DNA of 64,000 nt from Bacteroidales bacterium UBA6248 (GCA_002441345.1 DJVU01000081.1:31088-95087), one strand, 5' to 3'; shown: positions 35,420 to 44,805, numbered from the stretch's first letter. The notes: generated by a model from the letters alone, not told the origin. Program-made: numbers and translations.

Positions 35420-36808
35420 ATGTATAAAACAGAAGTCAGAGGTCCGTTGATTCTGGGCGACAAAAACTACCGCCAGATCAGCAGCGATATCATCGCCCCT
35501 ATCGACCGTCCGGCACCATTATGGTGGAAAGGCGTTTTCGGCCTGGGCATACTGGCAACCCTGTTCGGGCTGTTTGCCATGTACCAGACCGTTGCGAAGG
35601 GTATAGGCACCTGGGGGGTTAACAATTCGGTAGGCTGGGGATGGGAGATCATCAACTTTGTTTGGTGGATCGGTATCGGTCATGCCGGTACGGCTTTCTC
35701 CATCTTCCTGCTTATACTGAGGCAAAAATGGAGAACATCCATTAACCGCGCGGCAGAAGCAATGACAGTAGTGGCAGTTGGTGCCGCGGCAATATTTCCT
35801 GCTCTTCACATGGGGCGCGTATGGCTGGCCTTTTATATATTCCCCTATCCCAACACGCGCGGACCACTCTGGGTGAATTTTAACTCACCCCTGTTCTGGG
35901 ACTTTATAGCCATTTCGGCATACCTGCTGATATCGGCTTCGTTCTGGTATTACGGAATGGTTCCCGACTTTGCCACGATACGCGACAAAGCTACCTCCAA
36001 AATCAAAAAAGCCGTATACGGATTCTTTGCATTCGGCTGGACAGGTTCCACTTCCGAGTGGCTGCGCTATGAAGCTCTGAGTTATGTTCTTGGTGGCATT
36101 GCTGCGGTACTGGTTGTTTCGGTACACTCCATCGTTTCCACCGACTTTGCCGTATCTGTGATACCCGGATGGCATACTACCGTTTTCCCGCCTTACTTCG
36201 TGGTTGGAGCTATATTCTCAGGTTTTGCCATGGTAATGACCCTGATGATCATCATCCGCAAGATGTACAAATTTCAGGATTATGTTACGAACTCACATCT
36301 CGATGCCATAGCCAGAATCCTGATTTTTATCTCCCTTATAATGGGAACGGCCTATGCCACCGAAATATTCATTGCGTGGTATTCGGGCAGTCAGTACGAG
36401 ATGTTCACATTCTTCAAAAACCGGATTACTGGCGATTACACCTTCCAGTTCTGGGCCATGGTGGTATGCAATGCCATCATCCCACAATTGTTCTGGTTTA
36501 AAAAAATCCGGCAAAACCTTACCATTGCCTTTATTATCTCTCTTCTTATCAACCTTGGAATGTGGTACGAGCGTTTCAACATTCTCATCACCTCCCTTTC
36601 AAAGGACTACCTGCCCTCAAGCTGGGTGACCTATCATCCCACCTGGGTTGAAGTTGGAGTATATATTGGCACTCTTGGAATCTTTATTACCGGTGTGCTT
36701 CTGTTCTTCAAGTTCATACCCATGATCGCCATCAGCGAGGTGAAGAGCATCCTGAAAGTTACCAGTATCAAGAAGAACGAATCAAAAAATTCAAGCCATG
36801 GACAATAA
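35420..36808 (+). CDS. actC: Alternative complex III subunit ActC (NrfD-like quinol-binding)
   Basis: 462 residues with about ten membrane helices, of the NrfD/PsrC type. Motifs include VWWIGIGHAGTAFSIFLLILRQKWRTSINRAAEAMT and FPALHMGRVW, which are highly conserved in ActC. NrfD-type subunits bind and oxidise quinol at the membrane and are proposed to move protons. Its 3' end overlaps the actD start by 11 bases, so translation is probably coupled. Confidence 0.95.
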   Translation: MYKTEVRGPLILGDKNYRQISSDIIAPIDRPAPLWWKGVFGLGILATLFGLFAMYQTVAKGIGTWGVNNSVGWGWEIINFVWWIGIGHAGTAFSIFLLILRQKWRTSINRAAEAMTVVAVGAAAIFPALHMGRVWLAFYIFPYPNTRGPLWVNFNSPLFWDFIAISAYLLISASFWYYGMVPDFATIRDKATSKIKKAVYGFFAFGWTGSTSEWLRYEALSYVLGGIAAVLVVSVHSIVSTDFAVSVIPGWHTTVFPPYFVVGAIFSGFAMVMTLMIIIRKMYKFQDYVTNSHLDAIARILIFISLIMGTAYATEIFIAWYSGSQYEMFTFFKNRITGDYTFQFWAMVVCNAIIPQLFWFKKIRQNLTIAFIISLLINLGMWYERFNILITSLSKDYLPSSWVTYHPTWVEVGVYIGTLGIFITGVLLFFKFIPMIAISEVKSILKVTSIKKNESKNSSHGQ

Positions 36809-37325
36809 GCATATCATAGGCGTTTTCGATGAAGAAGACGCCCTGATGGAGGCGGTGCACGAAGTAAAAGAAAAGGGTTTCCGGATCGGCGAAATCTACA
36901 GTCCGTATCCTCTGCACGAGGCCATAGAAGCCATGGGAAAAACCTCCCGTTTTGCCTTTGTCGCCTTTCTTTACGGATTTGCCGGGGCTGCCGCGGTGCT
37001 TGCATTCATGTATTACACGGCTGTTATCGACTGGCCGGTCAACTACGGGGGCAAGCCCACCAATGCGTTTCCGTCGTTCATCGTTGTTACCATTATAATC
37101 ACCATTCTTACGGTAACAATTCTCAGTCTGCTTACCTTCTCGGTGCGGGCAAAGATCTATCCCGGCAAGGCTTACATACTGCCCGATGCCCGTTCCACCG
37201 ACGATAAGTTTGTCGTGATTTTCGACAAATCGCTGCTCAACGGAAAGCAAACCGAGCTGGAGGGCATTCTGAAGGGGAAGGGCGCGGTGGAAGTTTATGA
37301 AAAAGAGTTAAAACCTGAAAACTAA
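36798..37325 (+). CDS. actD: Alternative complex III subunit ActD (DUF3341)
   Basis: 175 residues. The N-terminus (HIIGVFDEEDALMEAVHEVKEKGFRIGEIYSPYPLHEAIEAMG) is the DUF3341 signature. It is followed by two membrane helices (about 55-77 and 93-115) and a soluble C-terminal domain. ActD is a structural membrane subunit of the complex. The start overlaps actC by 11 bases, and the stop is 7 bases before actE. Confidence 0.95.
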   Translation: MDNKHIIGVFDEEDALMEAVHEVKEKGFRIGEIYSPYPLHEAIEAMGKTSRFAFVAFLYGFAGAAAVLAFMYYTAVIDWPVNYGGKPTNAFPSFIVVTIIITILTVTILSLLTFSVRAKIYPGKAYILPDARSTDDKFVVIFDKSLLNGKQTELEGILKGKGAVEVYEKELKPEN

Positions 37326-37332
37326 GCAGCAG

Positions 37333-37911
37333 ATGATACATAAACGAATAATCCGGTTTTTGCCGGCGGTGCTTTGCCTGCTGATGATAACAACGTCATG
37401 CGACCGGACGCGGAACGACAAGGGGTACGAATACTTCCCCGATATGGCACATTCGCTGGCATATGAATCCTACACTGAAAATCCGAACTTTCCCGATGGC
37501 AATACCATGCGCATTCCGCCTGAAAACACCGTTTCGCGGGAGATAGAGGTTCATCCTTACCCGGCAAGCCCGGAGGGAAGAGCAGAAGCCGCCGCCACTC
37601 TTAGCAATCCGCTGGAGGCTACGGCAGAATTCATCGCGGAAGGGGAAAGGCAGTACAACATCTTTTGTTCGGGCTGCCACGGCACTTCGGGCGACGGGGA
37701 AGGCCATCTGTACACCAGCAAGCGTTATGCGGTAAAACCGGCATCCCTGATTTCGGAGAAGATGATGGCAGCACCGGAAGGCGATATTTATCATGTGATA
37801 TCGGCCGGCTATCAGGTAATGGGAGCACACGGACATATGATACGGCCGGCTGAGCGGTGGAAAATTGCCATGTTTGTAAAACGAGAACTTCAAGGAAACA
37901 CCTTTAAATAG
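37333..37911 (+). CDS. actE: Alternative complex III subunit ActE (monoheme cytochrome c lipoprotein)
   Basis: 192 residues. The signal ends in a lipobox (LMITTSCD, Cys about residue 18), so the protein is membrane-tethered. The conserved region YEYFPDMAHSLAYESY and PENTVSRE precedes a cytochrome c domain with CSGCH (about 113-117) and a GAHGHMIRPAERWKIAMFVK segment that likely supplies the Met ligand. The subunit carries one heme c and is attached to the periplasmic face of the complex. It lies 7 bases after actD and 10 bases before actF. Confidence 0.94.
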   Translation: MIHKRIIRFLPAVLCLLMITTSCDRTRNDKGYEYFPDMAHSLAYESYTENPNFPDGNTMRIPPENTVSREIEVHPYPASPEGRAEAAATLSNPLEATAEFIAEGERQYNIFCSGCHGTSGDGEGHLYTSKRYAVKPASLISEKMMAAPEGDIYHVISAGYQVMGAHGHMIRPAERWKIAMFVKRELQGNTFK

Positions 37912-37921
37912 AGGAGCTGCG

Positions 37922-39085
37922 ATGGATACAAAAATAACCATACCGAAAGGACTTACTTATGCAGCACTGGCTATGATTGTTGCGGGAGCTGGTGTAATGG
38001 CCTACAGCTTCGCCACCGATGCGTCGCGAGCCTGGGCAAACCTGCTGCTCAACAACTACATGTTTCTGTCGATGGCCATAGGTGCAAGCTTCTTCATCGC
38101 TATCCAGCACATCTCACAATCGGGCTGGTCGGCCATGTTTAAGAGGGTTCCGGAAGCATTTATGGCATACATACCATACGCCGGAGTAATTATGCTCCTG
38201 ATCTACTTCGGGATGCACAATCTCTACCACTGGACGCATGAGGAAGCCCTGGCAAGCGATGCGCTGATTCAGCACAAATCCCCCTATCTTAACGTGCCGT
38301 TCTTTTTCATCCGGATGGTGATCTTCTTTATTATCTGGACGGTAATGACCCAAATGATCCGCCGGGCTTCGCTGGCTGAAGACAGTCACGGGGGTATGCT
38401 CTATTTCGAAAAAAGCGAACTCTACTCCAAAATCCACATTTTCCTGCTGGCATTGACCTTCACCATGGCATCCTTCGACTGGATCATGTCGCTCGACGTA
38501 CACTGGTTCAGCACCATCTTCTCACTGAAAAACTTTGTTGCCGCCTTTTTGCACGGATCGGCCACCATAGTGCTGGTTATACTCCTGTTGAATAAGAGAG
38601 GATACTTCGGTGAAATGAATAAAAGCCATCTGCTCGATTTCTCAAGGTATATTTTTATGCTCTGCATCGTCTGGGGATATTTCGCCTTCTCACAGTTCAT
38701 GCTGATATGGTACGGAAACATACCGGAAGAAACCGAATATTTTGCCCATCGGTGGGATGGCGGTTTTAAAGTTATCTTTTACGTTAACTTCGTTATAAAC
38801 TGGTTCCTGCCTTTTGTTTTCCTGCTTCCGCAGGTACTCAACAAAAACAAAAATGTGGTAATGACCATTGCCGTATTGCTGATTGCCGGTCAGTGGCTCG
38901 ATCTTTACGAGCAGATCTTCCCGGTGGTTGTACATCATCCCGTATTTGGAATCCAGGAAATCGGATTTTTCATTGCCTTTGCGGGATTGTTTATTTTTAT
39001 CACAGCAAAGGCACTGGCAGCCGCACCTCTGATTCCGTATAAACATCCATACCTGGAAGAAAGCCTGCATCATCACATACATTAG
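37922..39085 (+). CDS. actF: Alternative complex III subunit ActF (NrfD-like)
   Basis: 387 residues, about ten membrane helices, homologous to ActC but shorter. Conserved stretches include FIAIQHISQSGWSAMFKRVPEAFM, FDWIMSLDVHWFSTIF and YFAFSQFMLIWYGNIPEE, which match the 'quinol:cytochrome c oxidoreductase' second membrane subunit. It is thought to contribute a proton path. It ends with a His-rich tail (ESLHHHIH). A SCO gene follows after 80 bases. Confidence 0.94.
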   Translation: MDTKITIPKGLTYAALAMIVAGAGVMAYSFATDASRAWANLLLNNYMFLSMAIGASFFIAIQHISQSGWSAMFKRVPEAFMAYIPYAGVIMLLIYFGMHNLYHWTHEEALASDALIQHKSPYLNVPFFFIRMVIFFIIWTVMTQMIRRASLAEDSHGGMLYFEKSELYSKIHIFLLALTFTMASFDWIMSLDVHWFSTIFSLKNFVAAFLHGSATIVLVILLLNKRGYFGEMNKSHLLDFSRYIFMLCIVWGYFAFSQFMLIWYGNIPEETEYFAHRWDGGFKVIFYVNFVINWFLPFVFLLPQVLNKNKNVVMTIAVLLIAGQWLDLYEQIFPVVVHHPVFGIQEIGFFIAFAGLFIFITAKALAAAPLIPYKHPYLEESLHHHIH

Positions 39086-39165
39086 GCTATGCCGGAAAGT
39101 CGCATCCGGAATTCCACACAAGTGCTAAAAAAATTTGAATACCGATAACCAAATACATCCGAATC

Positions 39166-39963
39166 ATGAAAAAAAGAATATTTCTGTCGTTGCTCCTGCT
39201 GGTAATTATGCTGTCCGGTGTGGCTCAGACAATCAAAGCCACACAGGAAATCAAATCGCCCGAGCTGGAGATCGGGATTGTAGAGCATCTGGATGAATAC
39301 ATACCTGAAGACATCATGATACTCGACACCCTGGGTCAGGAGGTAAGTTTGAGGCAGCTGATTGACAAGCCCACTGTTCTGATGTGGGTTTACTACCGGT
39401 GTCCGGGTATATGCAGTCCGCTGATGACAAGTGTGGCTGAGGTAATCGACAAAACCGACCTGGTTCTCGGCAAGGATTTTCAGGTATTAACGGTGAGTTT
39501 TGATGCCACCGAAGGCAGTGATCTGGCCATTCGCAAACGCAACAACTATCTGAATCTTATCAAAAAACCGGTAGATGCCTCGGGATGGCTGTTCTTTACT
39601 GCCGACAGCGCCAATATTGCCAGGGGAACGGAAGCTACGGGATTCCGGTTCAAAAAAGCAGGCAATGATTTCATGCACGGAGCTACGCTGATAATGGTCA
39701 GTCCCGACGGAAAAATAACCCGTTATCTGCAGGGTACGTATTTTCTGCCGTTTGAATTTAAGATGGCCATCGTTGAAACAGCACAGGGAAAGAGCGGCCC
39801 CACGATATATAAGGTACTGCAGTTCTGCTACACCTATGACCCTGCCGGACAGCAGTATGTACTCAACATCACGAAAGTCGCCGGAACCATTATCCTGATA
39901 CTGGCTTTCATTGCATTCCTTGTTCTGATACTTAAGCCAAGAAAAAAAATCAAAACCAATTAA
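39166..39963 (+). CDS. SCO1/SenC family copper chaperone
   Basis: 265 residues: a signal or anchor at 5-24, a thioredoxin-like domain with the copper-binding CPGIC motif (about residues 83-87, after MWVYYR) and the distant His ligand in FMHGATLIMVSPDG (about 169), and a C-terminal membrane helix (about 240-260). SCO proteins deliver copper to the CuA site of cytochrome oxidase subunit II. That fits its position between the act genes and the oxidase genes. The C-terminal helix is a less common extra feature. Confidence 0.93.
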   Translation: MKKRIFLSLLLLVIMLSGVAQTIKATQEIKSPELEIGIVEHLDEYIPEDIMILDTLGQEVSLRQLIDKPTVLMWVYYRCPGICSPLMTSVAEVIDKTDLVLGKDFQVLTVSFDATEGSDLAIRKRNNYLNLIKKPVDASGWLFFTADSANIARGTEATGFRFKKAGNDFMHGATLIMVSPDGKITRYLQGTYFLPFEFKMAIVETAQGKSGPTIYKVLQFCYTYDPAGQQYVLNITKVAGTIILILAFIAFLVLILKPRKKIKTN

Positions 39964-39976
39964 GCCGGAAAGATCC

Positions 39977-41584
39977 ATGACAGACAACATTGAAACCAGG
40001 CACGAGCCCAATTACCTGGAATATCGCGGCAAGCACGGGGGTATTCTGGGATGGCTGACCACTACCGACCACAAGCGAATAGGATTGCTGTACTTCTATT
40101 CGATGATGACCTTTTTCCTGGCTGGAGTGGTCATGGGATTACTGATGAAGTATGAGCTTATTTCTCCCGGCGAGCAGATCATGGGGCCACAGACCTACAA
40201 CGGGCTGTTTACGCTTCATGGTCTGACGATGATTTTCCTGTTTGTTATCCCGGGAGTGGCGGCAGTATTCGGCAACTTTTTCCTGCCCATACTCATCGGA
40301 GCGAAGGATGTATCGTTTCCCCGTCTGAACCTGATGAGCTGGTATTTATACATCATCGGAGCCATTGTGGTACTGATCTCCCAGTTTATGGGCGACGGCC
40401 CTCCCGACACGGGCTGGACTTTTTATGCACCCTACAGTCTCAAAACAAACACCAATGTGGTAGCTGCAGTAACCGGAGCGTTTATTCTGGGGTTCTCGTC
40501 CATACTTACGGGTTTGAACTTTATTGTTACCATGCACCGTTTGAGGGCTCCCGGAATGGGCTGGCTGCGAATGCCCCTTTTCGGATGGGCACTGTACGGA
40601 ACCGGCTGGATACAGCTTCTGGCTACTCCGGTAGTAGGAATCACCTTTTTAATGGTTATTGCCGAGCGCGTTCTGGGAATCGGTTTTTTTGATCCCGCCA
40701 TCGGCGGCGACCCCATTCTGTATCAGCACCTGTTCTGGATTTACTCGCATCCGGCAGTGTATATTATGATCCTTCCGGCCATGGGAGCCATTACGGAAAT
40801 TATTCCAACCTTTGCCAGGAAAACCATTTTCGGATACACCGCCATTGTTATCTCCAGCATGGCAATTGCCTTTGTGGGATACTTTGTTTGGGGACACCAT
40901 ATGTTTACCTCAGGAATGAGTTCCACCTCCCGCTGGGTGTTCTCGCTCCTCACCTTCCTGGTTGCAATTCCTTCCGCAATTAAAGTATTTAACTGGACTG
41001 CCACCCTTTACAAAGGTTCCATCAACATTCAGACACCCTTTTTGTGGTCGATAGCTTTCATCTTCGTATTTATGATAGGGGGATTCTCAGGTCTTGTTGT
41101 CGGATCCCTGGCTACCGACATTCACGTACACGATACGGCCTTTGTGGTTGCCCATTTTCATTACATCGTATTCGGAGGTACGGGATTCGCCTTCTTCGGA
41201 GCGCTGCATTACTGGTATCCGAAAATGTTCGCCCGTGTCTACAACTTCAAAATTGCAAACATAGGGTTGCTGATATTTTTCATCGGATTCAATCTGCTGT
41301 ACTTCCCGATGTTTTATCTGGGAATGCTTGGGATGCCCCGCCGCTATTACGATTATCTGCCGATGTTCCATTCGGCCAATACCCTGTCGACCATAGGATC
41401 GTGGATAATGGCTGCCGGACTTCTGGTAATCATCATCAACCTGGCACGTGCACGCAGGGGTAAAGGCAAAGAAGTGGATGACCCGTGGGATGGCAAGACC
41501 CTTGAGTGGCAGATTGCCTCTCCCCCGCCTGTTGAGAATTTTGAACAAATTCCCGTAGTTGAACACGGGCCCTATGAATACTAA
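39977..41584 (+). CDS. ctaD: caa3-type cytochrome c oxidase subunit I (A2-type)
   Basis: 535 residues, twelve membrane helices. The heme and copper ligands are present: FTLHGLTMIF (low-spin heme His), YSHPAVYI (CuB His and cross-linked Tyr), GHHMF (two CuB His), and HDTAFVVAHFHYIVFGG (two heme His). The helix VI motif is YSHPAV rather than the glutamate-bearing GHPEVY, marking an A2-type heme-copper oxidase. It reduces oxygen to water and pumps protons in the inner membrane. It starts 13 bases after the SCO gene and is followed 12 bases later by subunit III. Confidence 0.96.
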   Translation: MTDNIETRHEPNYLEYRGKHGGILGWLTTTDHKRIGLLYFYSMMTFFLAGVVMGLLMKYELISPGEQIMGPQTYNGLFTLHGLTMIFLFVIPGVAAVFGNFFLPILIGAKDVSFPRLNLMSWYLYIIGAIVVLISQFMGDGPPDTGWTFYAPYSLKTNTNVVAAVTGAFILGFSSILTGLNFIVTMHRLRAPGMGWLRMPLFGWALYGTGWIQLLATPVVGITFLMVIAERVLGIGFFDPAIGGDPILYQHLFWIYSHPAVYIMILPAMGAITEIIPTFARKTIFGYTAIVISSMAIAFVGYFVWGHHMFTSGMSSTSRWVFSLLTFLVAIPSAIKVFNWTATLYKGSINIQTPFLWSIAFIFVFMIGGFSGLVVGSLATDIHVHDTAFVVAHFHYIVFGGTGFAFFGALHYWYPKMFARVYNFKIANIGLLIFFIGFNLLYFPMFYLGMLGMPRRYYDYLPMFHSANTLSTIGSWIMAAGLLVIIINLARARRGKGKEVDDPWDGKTLEWQIASPPPVENFEQIPVVEHGPYEY

Positions 41585-41596
41585 ACAGAGGAAGGT

Positions 41597-42220
41597 ATGG
41601 AAACCGTAACCCACACACATACGGCTGACGCGCACCGCGACGATACCGCATCAAAGATCGGTATGTGGCTGTTTATCTTTACCGAAATCCTGCTTTTTGG
41701 CGGACTCTTCATCGTGTATTCGGTTTACCGGTACATGAATCCGGTAGCGTTTCACCTTGCACACGAAGAGCTTAGCATCACCATGGGATTTATCAATACG
41801 ATCATCCTTCTGGTGAGCAGCGCTACGGTGGCAATCTCCATCTCGGCCATGCAGAAAAACGATCGTAAAATGACCATGCTGATGCTGGCAGCAACGCTTA
41901 TACTGGCAGCCGTATTCCTTGTCAACAAATATTTTGAATGGGGAGGCAAGTTTGAGCATGGTCTGTATCCCGGATCAGATCTGATGAAAAGCCTCAGCAA
42001 CGGCGATATGCTCTTTTTCAGCCTGTATTTCTTTATGACGGGTTTGCACGGGGTGCATATCATCATAGGAATGGTGCTGCTGGCGATTACACTGGCAAAA
42101 GTAAGGTCGGGAAGGGTAAACGGAGGCAGCTATGCCCTGCTCGAGAACAGCGGGCTGTACTGGCATCTGGTCGACCTTATCTGGATTTTTCTGTTTCCCT
42201 TGTTTTACCTTATCCATTAA
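41597..42220 (+). CDS. ctaE: Cytochrome c oxidase subunit III
   Basis: 207 residues with five membrane helices. The motifs KIGMWLFIFTEILLFGGLF, NKYFEWGGKFEHGLYPGS, FFMTGLHGVHIIIGM and YWHLVDLIWIFLFPLFYL are characteristic. Five rather than seven helices is normal for caa3 and bo3-type subunit III. It stabilises subunit I and its proton uptake. It lies between subunit I and subunit IV. Confidence 0.95.
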   Translation: METVTHTHTADAHRDDTASKIGMWLFIFTEILLFGGLFIVYSVYRYMNPVAFHLAHEELSITMGFINTIILLVSSATVAISISAMQKNDRKMTMLMLAATLILAAVFLVNKYFEWGGKFEHGLYPGSDLMKSLSNGDMLFFSLYFFMTGLHGVHIIIGMVLLAITLAKVRSGRVNGGSYALLENSGLYWHLVDLIWIFLFPLFYLIH

Positions 42221-42232
42221 AAGCATACTGGC

Positions 42233-42517
42233 ATGGAAAACGAAAAACATCACATAGTACCATATATGACACACATAATGGTGCTGCTCGGTTTGATATT
42301 ACTTACCGTTATCACGGTGCTGATCACCAGTGTTGAACTGGGCGCATACAATACGGCTGCGGCAATGCTGATAGCCTCCCTGAAAGGCGCGGTTGTGCTG
42401 CTTTACTTTATGCACCTTAAATTTGACCATAAGATTTACTGGGTAATGGTAAGTCTGGTGATAGCCATTTTTGCTGCAGTTATTGTAGTAACCTTTTTCG
42501 ATTACCTTTACAGATAG
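42233..42517 (+). CDS. ctaF: Cytochrome c oxidase subunit IV family protein
   Basis: 94 residues with three membrane helices (about 12-32, 38-60 and 67-90). The segment AMLIASLKGAVVLLYFMHLKFD is the conserved core of the prokaryotic COX IV family. It is a small structural subunit of the oxidase. It starts 13 bases after subunit III and ends 8 bases before subunit II. Confidence 0.92.
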   Translation: MENEKHHIVPYMTHIMVLLGLILLTVITVLITSVELGAYNTAAAMLIASLKGAVVLLYFMHLKFDHKIYWVMVSLVIAIFAAVIVVTFFDYLYR

Positions 42518-42525
42518 GAGAAGAT

Positions 42526-43461
42526 ATGTACTCAGGAGCATCAAACTTTGTTACGACCACCGATACAGCGTTTGCTGTAATCATAGGCATATCGATGGTA
42601 TTTCTGATCGGCATTACGGCAACCATGCTGTGGTTCGTATACCGGTATAACCGGAAACGCAATCCGGTTGCCACACAGATCCATGGGAGCAACACACTGG
42701 AAGTGATATGGACGGTAATCCCCACCATCCTGGTATTGGTAATGTTTTTTTACGGATGGAAGGGCTATGCACCCATGCGAAATGCCCCCGATGACGCCAT
42801 GAAAATTAGGGCCACCGCACGCATGTGGTCCTGGCTTTTTGAATATGAAAACGGCATCAAAACCGATACCCTTTACGTTCCGGTGAATAAGGCGGTGTCA
42901 CTCGACCTGATTTCGGTTGACGTTATTCACAGTCTGTATATTCCGGCATTCAGGGTAAAAGAGGATATGGTACCCGGAAAGACCAATAAGATGTGGTTTG
43001 TGGGACAGAAAGAAGGCGCCTACGAGCTTTTCTGTACCGAATACTGTGGATTATCGCACTCTTATATGTTTACCGAAGTGGTGGTAATGTCAGAAGATGA
43101 ATTTGCCGCCTGGTATGCAGAAAAATCAGACACTACAGGACGTGCGGCGGCGGCAGCAGTTCCCGGAACCCTCGGGAAAGAGCTTGTACGGCAAAACGGC
43201 TGTGTTGCATGCCATTCCCTCGACGGATCCAAACTGATAGGTCCTACGTTTAAAGGCCTTTACGGAAGTCAGCACAAGGTGATGACCGGCAATCAGGAGC
43301 GGGAAATCACCGTTGACGATGAATACATCGTCCGTGCGATTTACGAGCCGGATGCCGATGTAGCTGCCGGATACATCAAAGGACAGATGATTTCGTACCG
43401 AAAGGAATTGACGGAACAGGATGTAAACGAAATCATTGAATTCCTTAAAACCCTGAAATGA
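42526..43461 (+). CDS. ctaC: Cytochrome c oxidase subunit II with fused cytochrome c domain
   Basis: 311 residues. Two membrane helices (about 12-35 and 60-80) precede the cupredoxin domain, with the CuA ligands in the C-terminal CTEYCGLSHSYM (CxxxCxxxHxxM, about residues 173-184) and an earlier VIHSLYIPAF His. After an Ala-rich linker (AAAAVPGTLG) there is a cytochrome c domain with CVACH (about 225-229) and a QMISYRKELTEQDVNEIIEFLKTL Met-ligand region. The fusion makes this a caa3-type oxidase that can take electrons directly from ACIII. The stop overlaps the next start (ATGA at 43458). Confidence 0.95.
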   Translation: MYSGASNFVTTTDTAFAVIIGISMVFLIGITATMLWFVYRYNRKRNPVATQIHGSNTLEVIWTVIPTILVLVMFFYGWKGYAPMRNAPDDAMKIRATARMWSWLFEYENGIKTDTLYVPVNKAVSLDLISVDVIHSLYIPAFRVKEDMVPGKTNKMWFVGQKEGAYELFCTEYCGLSHSYMFTEVVVMSEDEFAAWYAEKSDTTGRAAAAAVPGTLGKELVRQNGCVACHSLDGSKLIGPTFKGLYGSQHKVMTGNQEREITVDDEYIVRAIYEPDADVAAGYIKGQMISYRKELTEQDVNEIIEFLKTLK

Positions 43462-44330
43462 GACTAAGCCTGCCTGCTTATGTTTCCCTTATAGCCAGGC
43501 TTTGCAAGTTCAGGATCTCGCTGCCGGTTGCGCTCACTGCCTTTACGGGATATCTGGCTCATAACGGGCGATGGTCTTACGATGCCATTGCTCCCGTAGC
43601 TGGAGTATTTCTGCTTGCTTCGGCTGCTTCGGCACTTAACCAGGTGCAGGAAAGAAACACCGACCGCCGGATGGCACGTACGGCGGGAAGACCTCTTCCC
43701 TCCGGGAAACTAAGCCTGAAAAGTGCCGTAATGTGGATAGTTCTGCTCAGCATTTCCGGATCGCTGCTGCTTGCATTCAAAGCCGGGCTGATGGCCACTG
43801 TTCTCGGTTGGCTTACCTACGTGTGGTACAATGGAATATATACGCCTCTGAAAAAGAAAACGGCATTTGCAGCCGTTCCGGGAGGAGTGGTTGGAGCACT
43901 TCCGCCAATGATCGGCTGGGTAGCATCCGGTGGATCGCCCGTAAGCCCGGCAGCCCTGTCGCTGGCTTTATTTATGTTTCTTGTTCAGGTTCCACATTTC
44001 TGGCTGCTGCTGCTCAGGTTTGGCGATGAATACCGGGAGGCGGGACTTAAATCGCTCACCGAGCGTCTCGACACCATAAGCATTCACAGGCTAACGATTG
44101 CCTGGATAACGGCAACAGCTGCCTCAGCCATTATAATGCCCGTGTTTTTCATTTTCCGTTTCCCTTTATCCGTGTGGATTTTATGGCTCAGTTCAGCAAT
44201 TATGGCAGGTGCATTTCTAATACTCCTGCCGGGAAGTGCAAGAGAGGGAGATTACCGCAAGCCATTCATAACCATTAATATTTACGTATTTGTGGTAATG
44301 ATGACAATCTGCCTGGATGTTCTTCTCTGA
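43458..44330 (+). CDS. ctaB: Protoheme IX farnesyltransferase (heme O synthase)
   Basis: 290 residues with eight or nine membrane helices of the UbiA superfamily. The first prenyl-diphosphate binding motif is NQVQERNTDRRMARTAGRPLP (N..xxD pattern, about 57-77). The helices that follow carry YTPLKKKT and FGDEYREAGLKSL. The enzyme adds the farnesyl tail to heme B, making heme O, the precursor of heme A for the oxidase. Overlap with subunit II by four bases shows it is part of the oxidase operon. The heme A synthase gene (ctaA) is not in this window. Confidence 0.94.
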   Translation: MRLSLPAYVSLIARLCKFRISLPVALTAFTGYLAHNGRWSYDAIAPVAGVFLLASAASALNQVQERNTDRRMARTAGRPLPSGKLSLKSAVMWIVLLSISGSLLLAFKAGLMATVLGWLTYVWYNGIYTPLKKKTAFAAVPGGVVGALPPMIGWVASGGSPVSPAALSLALFMFLVQVPHFWLLLLRFGDEYREAGLKSLTERLDTISIHRLTIAWITATAASAIIMPVFFIFRFPLSVWILWLSSAIMAGAFLILLPGSAREGDYRKPFITINIYVFVVMMTICLDVLL

Positions 44331-44336
44331 AACTGC

Positions 44337-44510
44337 TCAGTCCTTTTTAAATAAACAATACCCCAGATAAAGGAAGCTGCACGCAAGAAATACAATGTTA
44401 ACTGTGCGCGCAAAGGGCGGTGCACCTGCAGGCCATATCTGGCCAAGCAATACCATGGCATTCAGAATCAGAAGCAAAGCAGTAATGATACGAAAAATAG
44501 AGCTTTTCAT
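44337..44510 (-). CDS. Small two-helix membrane protein (57 residues)
   Basis: A short minus-strand frame (MKSSIFRIITALLLILNAM...LGYCLFKKD) with two hydrophobic segments (about 6-24 and 35-53) joined by a WPAGAPPFART loop and closed by a basic tail. Its 3' end lies 6 bases from the end of ctaB, convergently. The clean two-helix topology supports a real gene. I do not recognise a family, and function is unknown. Confidence 0.5.
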   Translation of the reverse strand: MKSSIFRIITALLLILNAMVLLGQIWPAGAPPFARTVNIVFLACSFLYLGYCLFKKD

Positions 44511-44577
44511 ATGCGATGCATTTTAAAGAAAGACTTTACGGAAAGGCCTCCGTAAAGGTAAAAGCAAGGAATTACCG

Positions 44578-44763
44578 CTAAGCAGCGAGGTATTTTAGCA
44601 GTTCATACACCAAAAAAGCCGGCCACACCAGCGCTTTCAGGAAACCGAGTACACCCGCCCAGAATCCGGCAGCCACAGAAATGTAATAAATTGCCGCACC
44701 AATCAGTCCAAGTCCGTAAATAGCGCCTGCAGGACCGTTGTTTTGAACGTGTTCTTTTGTCAT
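44578..44763 (-). CDS. Conserved small membrane protein (61 residues)
   Basis: 61 residues from the Met at 44763 (MTKEHVQNNGPAGAIYGLGLIGAAIYYI). The longer frame from 44874 is rejected. Two hydrophobic segments span about 14-30 and 33-58. The block FWAGVLGFLKALVWPAFLVYELLK is strongly conserved in small proteins I have seen in many bacterial phyla, usually annotated as hypothetical. Function is unknown. A good -33/-7 promoter pair lies 43 bases upstream. Confidence 0.75.
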   Translation of the reverse strand: MTKEHVQNNGPAGAIYGLGLIGAAIYYISVAAGFWAGVLGFLKALVWPAFLVYELLKYLAA

Positions 44764-44805
44764 GTTGTGATCAATTTGGTTAATTTCCGATACGATAATC
44801 TTCTT

